DNA from: Brevipalpus yothersi
Taxonomy: Eukaryota; Arthropoda; Arachnida; Trombidiformes; Tenuipalpidae
Length of the DNA stretch: 64,000 bases
Reading direction: 5' to 3'
NCBI GenBank assembly: GCA_003956705.1
Contig: QZCP01000248.1
Span: forward strand, 1 to 64,000
Shown: positions 55,164 to 64,000 of the stretch, piece after piece
Numbering within the stretch: the first letter of the stretch is position 1
How the letters are laid out: each line of letters starts with the position of its first letter
Program-made: the position numbers and the translations under genes
Notes under the pieces: generated by a model
Database searches by the model: none
What the model was told of the DNA's origin: nothing
The model's input: the letters and a program-made list of their open reading frames with translations, nothing else

Positions 55164-56771
55164 TTGTCTCAAGAATGGGACAAATCAGCACGTCGGCTCA
55201 TAGAGACTAATTTCTTCTTCCTGGCTAATAAGCTAAAAGATGATCGCTTGAGCCATAATTCGAAAAGATCATCTCCAAATGCTGAGATGATGTGTATGCA
55301 ACATTAACCATAATGTCGAGTCTGCCATCCGTCTTCAGTCACCTCGTTCTGATTAGAACACGATTTGGCCATCGTTCTAAGCTTTTAACAATCATATATG
55401 AACGTAGGTCATGGCAGCATTGAATTAGGCTGCATATCTTTTTTTCTCTATCGAGTATTATTATACAGATATATTGTGAAATTGAGGCATCTAAAGTTGA
55501 TTGAGAGAATTAGAGAAAGCTTAAAAATGCACTCCATAATCCATCTTTCTCACGATCTATTTTGCTTATTTTTTCATGATCTTATTTGGAATTTTTCTTC
55601 CTTGATTGTGTATCCTCCATCATAAGCACATCACCACGATTTACTGATACTTGCTTAAACAGTTCAACATTCAAGATCATCATTTCGATTGTTTGTAAGC
55701 CGTTGCAAGTGGTTTTGCTTCCTTCCTTGATGTCATGGATAAGTTTACATGAGTGAGAGTTACAATGCAAGAAATATAACTTAATCTTTCACCGTTATTG
55801 TGATAGATTTAAATTTTCATATTTGGACATCATGAAATCATATCATCTGATTTAATAACTTTCAAGACTGAATCCTTGATGAACTAACGATCAAATGAAA
55901 GTTTTCTATAACCGGACTCGAACCGATGGACTATGGTTCATTATTTCGTCTTAACAAATCTCACTCATATTAATAACTGAGAGTGAAGGTTTGGGATGTT
56001 TCTGCTTGGATGTTACTTTGTTAGGAAAAATCGCTACTCGTTTACCAAGAACCTTCTATTTCTCAATACAACATCATTAACAGACAAATATGTCAATTTC
56101 ATCGAATGCCTATCATCTATTGGGAAAAAATAATAGAAAGCACTTATTGTTGAGAGAAAGTCATTGATGATCCTCTTCAAATAGCTACCAGTTCACATAT
56201 TGAAGGACTCCTAAATTCATTGGATTTGTGAAAAATATATTCTTGAAATTCTCCTGACTGTTCATTGATTCCTTTTATGAATTGATTTAATGTTTTGGTC
56301 CTATTCGAAATGATTAGAATCAATCATAAAACACTCGTTTATAGATGAATTAAAAAATTACGTGATGAAACAAAAACAGTATCGAATTAATACTTTTCCG
56401 TACTCAAGAGGAGTTACAATTAAGCCAACCTTTACCTTTGAGGACGAAAAGTTAATTATGCAAATGACTGTCTGGTCCACCGGAGATGGCTCATTTTTTA
56501 TGTCCATTCGTTTATACATTTGTATGATCCTCTATAGAAGTGATGATGTGTTAACAATATATTGCCAGTTACCACTTGCCCTTCGGATCTGTTCATACTG
56601 CATAATGCTAATTTATTGGATTGATTTGAATATATCCCATCAAAATAGATAATAACTTAACAGACGCAAACAATGTTGCAAACATAGTTAGAAGTGTATT
56701 CATGAGAAGTGATTGAGTAAAAATTGCTTATTGAAATGTCTGACATACTTTTCAACCTCGAATAGTGTTTA

Positions 56772-56780
56772 GCGCGCGCG

Positions 56781-56848
<68 letters not shown>
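56772..56848. repeat. GCGCGCGCG followed by (GA)n
   Basis: An alternating GC run at 56772-56780 lies against about 32 GA units (56784-56848). It pairs with a similar combination at 57078-57168. Confidence 0.9.
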
Positions 56849-56851
<3 letters not shown>

Positions 56852-57075
56852 CTTTGATGGCGGGAAGAGAAAAGGATGAGCAACTGTTATGGGGTAAGCT
56901 ACACACACATATCCTTCTCTTTCCCCTGAGGCTATCTATCTCATGAATGATCGTGCTTGGAACATACATACTTTCATGTCGATCCTGACTTTCACTTTCT
57001 ATTCTGTTTCTTTCTCACTTGCTATTCTTTTTTCCCCTTACTCAATGGATCCTCCTTCTTCTTAATTTCATGAGA

Positions 57076-57077
<2 letters not shown>

Positions 57078-57146
<69 letters not shown>

Positions 57147-57168
57147 TACATCGTTCGAAAGCGCGCGC
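57078..57168. repeat. (AG)n followed by GCGCGCGC
   Basis: About 33 AG units (57078-57143), then an 8-bp alternating GC run at 57161-57168, about 110 bp upstream of the TATA box of the chitin-binding protein gene. Confidence 0.9.
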
Positions 57169-57281
57169 TCTGAGGCCGGTTCTAATAGTGAAGATTCATT
57201 CAGAACTTTGTACTCATCTTCGAAATCCATCATCTTCACTTCAATGTAACCTCCCCTGAAAAATACAGTCCAACCCCTCAG

Positions 57282-57290
57282 TATATAAAG
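57282..57290 (+). promoter_or_regulatory. TATA box of the chitin-binding protein gene
   Basis: TATATAAAG lies 213-221 bp upstream of the ATG, with transcription expected to start about 30 bp further on (near 57313), leaving a 5' leader of about 190 nt. It is the clearest TATA box in the window, in keeping with a regulated, tissue-specific gene. Confidence 0.6.
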
Positions 57291-57502
57291 GTAAATAGAT
57301 TCCCTTATATTCGGTGAGAAGTCAAGATAAAAGATTCACTTTCACTTTTGACCGGTGTTTGGATGTGTGTTTGAGTGTTTTGTTCACTTCATCCCGTTTC
57401 GTATAGTATATAGTATTGAAACTTGAAATTTGGATACTTCTGTGCCATCGAAACGTTGAACATTTATCAGTCAACGATATATAGATTTCAAATAGTTTCA
57501 CA

Positions 57503-58468
57503 ATGAATTTTAAGCAATCTTTGCTTGTGCTCGCTCTTGGGCTTACCTTAGTGTATGCAGCATCACTTAAGAGGGTATTTTGATTAGTTTTTTCAGTTTT
57601 TTCCTCTCAAACTTCCAAAATGGATTTCCTTTCCTGTCTACCAATTGATTTTCCTTCAATCATCTTGGATTCCCTCGGATATGATGTGATATGAAATCTT
57701 CTAATCTTATGTTTCGTTTTTCGTTACTTCGTTGATCCAGAATAAGCGAGCCGCTTATGAGTTGCCTGATGGAATAGAATTTTATTTGGGAAATATTCGT
57801 ACAACTTTCCAATGTCCTGGAGCTGGATATTATGCTGATATGGATAACAATTGTCAATTGTTCCATGTATGCATTCGACATGACTTCCCTGATGGACGCT
57901 CGGTAAGCTCTTCATAACTTTATTCTCATTTGATTTGAATATTCTTTTTTCCTAATCCTGAATTGCTTTCTCTCGCCCAAAAACTTTTCCTCTATAATCC
58001 GAGCCGCCAAAACGCGGCAAGATTTGTTCTTCATGCATGAGAATTCCCATAAATTTTGCTACTCATGAAATATCTCAATCATCAAAGTAGAGTAGATTGA
58101 TTCACACACGTACAAACAATCATGCGAACGAAATTTATTTTCTAAAAATATTACTTAATATACACCAACATTTCAATCTGAAAATTGTCTCATAAAATTT
58201 GGATTGAATGAGTAATGCATCAAAACCTTTTCTTTTTCCTTTCTCCATCTTCCAGGAACTCGCTCAATACACTTTTGCATGTGGAAATCAAACCATGTTC
58301 AATCAATACTCGATGACATGTTCCCATGAAGCTGAATCTATTCCATGCCAATCTTCACCAGACTTTTACTATCTCAATGAATTAATCGGACAGCCTGAAC
58401 AGCCTCTCCATCGTGAGGAAGATGTTGCTCGATATTCATCATACTTTGGTCAAAGAGTTGGCAAATAA
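57503..58468 (+). CDS. Secreted single-domain chitin-binding (CBM14, CPAP1-like) protein
   Basis: Exons 57503..57574, 57741..57902 and 58256..58468, all phase 0, give 148 aa. Exon 1 encodes a signal peptide (MNFKQSLLVLALGLTLVYA). Exons 2 and 3 encode one chitin-binding type-2 domain with six Cys (49, 62, 68, 87, 100, 109) in the CBM14 spacing, and the aromatic residues of GYYADMDNNC and FHVC that contact chitin. A polar tail (residues 119-148) follows the last Cys. The family includes cuticular proteins analogous to peritrophins and is expected in cuticle or other chitinous matrix. Automated annotation sometimes names close relatives after centipede venom peptides, but the domain is structural. 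The donor after exon 1 (GTATTT) is weak, yet the signal peptide is intact and in phase. It has its own TATA box. Confidence 0.9.
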
Positions 58469-59341
58469 GTATGTCCATCATCATCATTTGGAACTATCCA
58501 TCGGTTAATTTTGCCCATTTTATGCCTCCATCTTAAGGCATCTATTCCATGAGCGATTACCTATTTTGGTAAGATCATCTGTACGATTTCTTTTCTTCCT
58601 CTGGAAGGAAATCCTTGTAATTAGTCATGAAAAAAATTCCCTCTCAAAATGGCTCTCTTTCTCTTCCTCTCTTCCTCTTCCTATTCCAACATCTTTCTTC
58701 TTCCCCCACCTTGCTATTGTCTTCAATTTCAATCAATTCCATCTTGACACAATTTTTATTCCCAATTTCTCTGTGTGTATGTATATTTTTTTCCATTCCA
58801 AAATATACTGGACACCAGAACCTTGTTCGCCATATCAATGTGCTAATTTGTGTGTTTATGAACAATTTTTCGTTTTTATTCTTACTCATTTCGTAATCAT
58901 TATACCTTCTCTCTTTCTTTTATTAATTTTTTTATTATTATTATCATTATTATCATTACTATTACCACTATTCTATTATATATTCCTTTTCAATTCACAC
59001 TCTCTCTCTCTCTTTGATCTGATTATTTCAATTAACCGTATGTGTTATGCATGATTTCAATTAATCATTACAATCCATACTCTTTGAGCTCTCACAATAC
59101 ACAGTCTCACATATACTCACAAGCTCTTATCGTTTGTTCATGTATATGTTTGTCTTATGTATGTGTATATGTGAGTAGTTTCATTGTGTATATTTAAACT
59201 TGTAGCTACGATTACGTAATAATAATAATAACAATAATGACGATGATGATAATTTCAATTGCAAAGATGAACAAGCATCTTTTTCACTCTCTCTTCAACA
59301 TTGAATCGGGATGAGAGTCAAAAGTAAGCGAGAGAGAAAGT

Positions 59342-59386
<45 letters not shown>

Positions 59387-62300
59387 AAGCTGATAAAGTA
59401 AGGAATGAAGAAGCGTTCAAGATGAATGAATGATCTCGATTTGAGAGAATGATTGTGGTCAACAGTCGGAAGCGATAATAATAATGAAAAGAAGATGCAA
59501 ACACCGTTGCCGCAATGGACACATTCGGCTACCTCTTTTCATTCAACAATCACTCAAACTCAACTTCTTTTTCGGTACATCTTTTTTTCGACAACATTTT
59601 TCGTTTGTAGTCATGACATGAAGAAGAGAGAAAGACGACTGATTGTTGACCGGTTGATGAGGATGGATATGCAATAGTTGACGATGGGAGGAAGAAGTGA
59701 AGGAGAAGAAGAAGAAGAAGAAGAATTCAATTTGCAATCAAGTATGTGTGTGCGTGTATGTTCAACGATGGAAGATTCATTTTCGAGAGAATATATAAGA
59801 ATTGGCTGAACGAGAAAAAGAAAAGTGAAAATGAACGAGACATGATTGGAATGATACAAAAGGAAGAGAGAGAGATGGTTAAGAAATGGATAGAAAGATG
59901 ACCGGAAGAGTGGATAATTTGAATATAGTGATGAAATTAATGATGATGAACTATGCATGATTCTCATTTTCATAAAACTCTTTCTTTCTCCTTATCCATC
60001 GTGTTTTGATGAAATTTGCCTCCAATTCTTGACCCAATTATTACCACATTTTAGTCAAAAAAATCATGCAGTAAGCCTGATGAAAAGTGAAGAGAAATGA
60101 GAAAATAAAATTCAAGAAGAAAAGAATATTTAATCAAAGGCCTACAATCAGATGGGAGTCTGCTAATGGCAGAGAAAATTCCAATATATTTCATGTATTC
60201 CAATTTTTTCCTATATCAAATCGCAAATTAAGTTCGGTAAAATATCATTTATTCATTCGTGAATCAGAAACATAAACATTCACGATTCATTGTCGAGATG
60301 AGTTAGCATTCTCGGGCTAATTCTTTTGGATATCTCGATCAGGACAGTTTGTATGTATGTGGATATGTATGTATTCTTTCTTAACATGCAATTGGTGTGG
60401 CCATTTTTCGTGCTAATGTAGGGCTATAAAACACGCTCGATACTTGAACCATTTCCGCGGCCTCTATTCGACCAAATCATCAGTGACAGATTGTTGCTTC
60501 CATACAAATTACCAACAACATCAACATCACCATCAACAACAACGGTAACCATTTAGTTGATGTTGATGCCGATGTTGCACCAAATGGTCAGCTCACATAT
60601 ACACACATAATCATAAACACGGTCACATCTGATGACACTGGATATCATCTCAAATGGAATGCTCAATGGCTGTTGAAAAAAAAGATCGCTGCCATATGCA
60701 AATAAAATTAGCCTAATTGCGAGCCATTCAATGTTAACTGGCGGGTCGTGATACCAAATGACCTTACAGTAACGATGAAGAGGAATCGATCGTCATCCAA
60801 TGGATGGGCTTTCCAAATGTAATCAGGCCACATGATGTTTCAATTTACTTTCTTATTTTCTTCATGTTGTGTAAGATACTTTCCGCTTTCGAGGCTGCTA
60901 GCCACAAGTACGATTTCATCATGATTGTGAGCACATAATTTGAGTCAGAAAAAGGATCATTCGCTTTTGGCAGATATTTCTTTTTGAACCTTTCAGATTG
61001 TATTAAAAACATTAGATTTTAAGAAATTTTTGCTGGATTATAACTTCATCCTGGATATTCTTCGATAGACCCATCCAGAAAGATTGACTGATTCCTTAGA
61101 TCAATGAAAGAGATTGGAATGGTCCAATGATGAAAGCTTGATTTCCTCAAGTACAGTGTAGATGATGAGTGTTCAATGAGATTTTATCCAGTTATATTCT
61201 CACAATCCAGCCAGATAATTGACAGATAACATACCTTCAAGAAAATAAGCCAGTCTTTTTTGAGTAAAAAATTGCAAATTGGATGTGGAAATTCCAATTT
61301 CACTAATATTATTAGTATGTATTGACAAGAAATATGTTTTGAACAAAAGTTCCAAGCAAAGCTATTGGATATTGTGTTGAGCGGATGGAAAATCCTCAGG
61401 TTGGTGATAAAAAAGTAGCTGATTCATCGAAAAATTCTGAATGTTATATGATTGGAACACTAAGCTGAAAAGTTAATGCTCAACGTCCGATGTTAAAGCA
61501 AAACCTAAACTTGAATGGTCCAGCAATGGAGCTTTTATCTCCCAGAGAAGAGGAGAAGATTAAACGGAGCTTCTGATAAAAATTTTACAGTTTTATCCTC
61601 AAAATTTAATAGAATAACTTACATAGGTATTGCAAGGATCTATCGTGAGCATTGGTTCATTTCATTTCGAATGAACAATTGGGGTATTATTATTCTTAGC
61701 TTGCGAACAAATTCATTCTGTTCAACTTGCATAATGTTTCAAGAGGACTGGCAAATTTGGTACCTCATTAAATTGTGAGAAAGAATCATATGAAGAATCC
61801 AACTTTAATTTTAATCTGACAGTATGGATAAGAAATATGTTTCTATCACAAGTTCTATTTCATGGTGAAGGGTTCTCACCTATTGATCACCGATAGTATA
61901 GATGTTCTCGAAAATGTTATTGGAAAATTCCGTCCACCTTCTTGTCTGATTAATGCTCCGTTGGAAAGAGAAAGATCTTCCATTCTTACTTATTGGTACT
62001 TGAAATCCTTGAACTTGAACATCGTGCAATCGAAGATATTCGAATGAGAAAAATGGATCCCCTAGAATAGCTTACTCTTGTTTGGTCCAATTAGATGGAT
62101 AGATTCAAACAGTCTCACGCTCAGAATCAAGGAGGAAATCTGATTTCCTGATAAGAGGGAGGCAGCTGAGGTCTCACTTGCCTCAACAAGACATGATGAA
62201 CATATTTTGATGATGAAATATCACGAAGCTCACAACAGGCATCATGATTGATCATGATTTCTTGATGGCTATTAGAATTCAATCGTTCACCAGCTCAATG

Positions 62301-62787
62301 CATTCCTTTGAGACATTTCATTCATCATGGATGATTCACTGAAATATCAGAATGCTGTCTTGGAAAACAAACCTAATGGGTGCTGTTCATGAGACAAAAT
62401 GTATCCAACAATCATCAAATTTCTGTCATCATCAAGAAGATTTCATCAATAAATCTCACTCATTGAAATGAGGACTCAAATCTCTGTAAAACATAAAAAA
62501 TTTGGGCATCATCAGTTCAACAAATTTGGTACTATTTGGTAGGATTTAGAGTATACCGTTACACACAATGGCTTTTCACTATCTTCTAACTTTTACAGCT
62601 AAATTTTGATTGTGGCCTGGGAAACGATGGAGGTTGGATTATCAATTTCACCTATTTATGAATGGCTCATGTTTCGTTTCTTTTCGGCCATCACACACTG
62701 AACGCCATTGGTTGAGAGCTTTACTAGGAAGCAACGTTGAGGTTGATTGTGATTGCTCTACTCATTATCGTTGCTTACTCTCTAATA

Positions 62788-62860
<73 letters not shown>

Positions 62861-63143
62861 ATGTTTTCGTCTAATTTTTTTGTCTCACTTAAGTGCTGAT
62901 CATTGATATAGAATTGATGAAGCATTAGATCGATACTTTTTCACTTATAAGGGTGATTAACAACTTGACTGTCAACTCTTTCATTTATCCATAGATAGAT
63001 ACTTTGAGTAGGTGAAAATAACGATCAACTTTGATTCCGGATCATCTAATTGCTTTTACCGTTGTAACGAGGTTTACAATCATTTTTGTAATCAATTTCA
63101 AGAGAAAAAGAGAGAATCCTGTTTTAATCTTTTTATCGTCCAA
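58469..63143. other. Spacer and upstream region of the RFX-type gene
   Basis: 4.7 kb of AT-rich sequence with a GA array at 59349-59383, a (CT)n array at 62790-62857, an ATT-rich run near 58924-58977 and an ATA/ATG-rich stretch near 59217-59252. A TATAAAA at 60425-60431 could mark a promoter. No open frame is convincingly protein-like, but small upstream RFX exons may be hidden here. Confidence 0.45.
62790..62857. repeat. (CT)n microsatellite upstream of the RFX-type exons
   Basis: About 34 uninterrupted CT units. Confidence 0.95.
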
Positions 63144-64000
63144 ATGTCTGAACGATCTTTGTTTTTCAAGTCAAAAGCCACCGAAAAGACAATGAAATGG
63201 TAATTATTCGAAAAAGTTCTCTGTTTAATTTCTTAGTGGGTGAAGTTCGTAAGAAAACTTTTTCAACTTATTTTTTTCAATAACATAATAGGCTAGAGGC
63301 TAACTACGAACTATGTGAAGGTGTTTGTTTACCTCGATGTCTACTGTATTCACATTATTTGGAGTTTTGTCGGACCTCCGAAATGAGTCCAATCAGTGCT
63401 GCAGCCTTTGGAAAGGTAAGATTCAAAAAGACTGAACAGACTCATCTATATACATTGATCATTGAATTCAAACCATCAAATGATGCTCCTTCCGATTGTC
63501 TGACCCAGATCATTCGACGTCGATTCCATGATATTACAACCAGACGACTGGGCACTCGTGGTCAATCGAAGTATCATTACTTTGGCTTATCAATTAAAAA
63601 GTCATCTTCTTACTATCATGAATTTCTTCAACGATATAATCATTTGAAGTAAGTATAATGATCATGATGGTTGAAACGCCCCTCACGATGGTCATCTTTT
63701 AACAGAGGTAAACCTAATCGAATCAATTCATTGAGACGTCGAGCTCGTACAGAGCCAAGATCTATGAATATTGCTCGCAAGATATTGGCCAATTTTCCAA
63801 GAAGAGAAACTTTTTCTCGATCTGATATCATGAATCAAGATTTGGAAAGTTTCCTCTACAAATACAAAATTCATTGTGATGATTTAATTGTGTCAATCGT
63901 ACATGATAGAGTTGACGAAGTGCCATCTCTATTGAATCGCTTCTGGCTTTTTGAAATTCATCTTCTCATCTTCGATCGAACATTCTTTGATTCAAATTTC
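63144..64000 (+). CDS. RFX4/RFX6-type winged-helix transcription factor (5' part uncertain, 3' cut by window)
   Basis: RFX factors bind X-box DNA and control ciliary, neuronal or endocrine genes. Four exons are seen: one ending at 63199 (start either ATG 63144 or acceptor TTTTTCAAG at 63170), 63292..63415, 63509..63648 and 63706..64000 (open at the edge). Phases agree at each junction. The RFX DNA-binding domain is complete: WLEANYELCEGVCLPR, then SHYLEFC, AAAFGK, and RRRFHDITTRRLGTRGQSKYHYFGL. The SKYHYFGL-SIKKSSSYY ending resembles RFX4 and RFX6 more than RFX1-3. The last exon has a Lys/Arg-rich linker, then a helical region (SRSDIMNQDLESFLYKYKIHCDDLIVSI to FWLF) like the RFX4/6 extended dimerisation region. 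Upstream exons before 63144 are likely because family members have longer N termini. Confidence 0.85.

Larger units (their letters stand above)
53874..57281. other. Spacer between AFG2 and the chitin-binding protein gene
   Basis: AT-rich DNA with GA arrays at 55119-55159, 56784-56848 and 57078-57143. No coding sequence is supported. A minus-strand B-box-like GGTTCGAGTCC near 55914-55924 does not fold into a tRNA. Confidence 0.5.

Noticed and set aside
55890..55985. Minus-strand B-box-like GGTTCGAGTCC with a short T-arm-like stem
   Set aside because: No matching acceptor stem, D arm, A box or anticodon arm could be drawn, so it is not called a tRNA; it may be a decayed remnant or chance.

Overview
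This is nuclear DNA of an animal, most probably an arthropod. Genes have short GT-AG introns, many of 75-210 bp, and AT-rich spacers. There is a CBM14 cuticle/peritrophin-type protein and a ceramide phosphoethanolamine synthase, a lipid enzyme typical of invertebrates. The sequence is also studded with very long (CT)n/(GA)n arrays. An acariform mite would fit, but that is inference; nothing in the window fixes the species. No prokaryotic, plasmid, phage or CRISPR feature was seen. Eleven protein-coding genes (one running off the right edge) and one tRNA gene can be supported. Exon structures were built by hand from homology, reading phase and splice sites.

Left part (1-15 kb): two calmodulin genes lie head to head, at 1690-2366 on the minus strand and 6182-6794 on the plus strand. 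An intronless tafazzin gene follows (7946-8905), then a five-exon ceramide phosphoethanolamine synthase (10423-12015) with a possible alternative last exon at 13582-13725. Tafazzin remodels cardiolipin and CPES makes the main invertebrate sphingophospholipid, so these neighbours are both membrane-lipid enzymes. Nothing shows that they are co-regulated.

Middle (15-46 kb): a cysteine-rich EB-like single-pass membrane protein (15138-27662) has an 11.1 kb intron full of microsatellites. The next 8 kb are almost gene-free, with one candidate orphan exon at 31257-31484. tRNA-Thr(CGU) (35853-35924, minus) lies just downstream of PTEN (36160-38311, minus). PTEN carries a very large low-complexity insertion in its C2 domain and lacks the usual C-terminal tail. 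From 38.3 to 46.3 kb I see only microsatellite-rich non-coding DNA.

Right part (46-64 kb): an intronless CNG channel beta-type subunit (46331-48820, minus) comes first. Six-exon RanGAP1 (49751-51702, minus) and the AFG2/SPATA5-type AAA ATPase (52143-53873, plus) are divergently transcribed from a 440 bp promoter region with two TATCGATA (DRE-like) boxes. A TATA-driven, three-exon chitin-binding secreted protein follows (57503-58468). The window ends inside an RFX4/RFX6-type transcription factor gene (from about 63144). The calmodulins, PTEN, RanGAP1, AFG2 and the CNG subunit are signalling or housekeeping genes, and I find no operon-like cluster.
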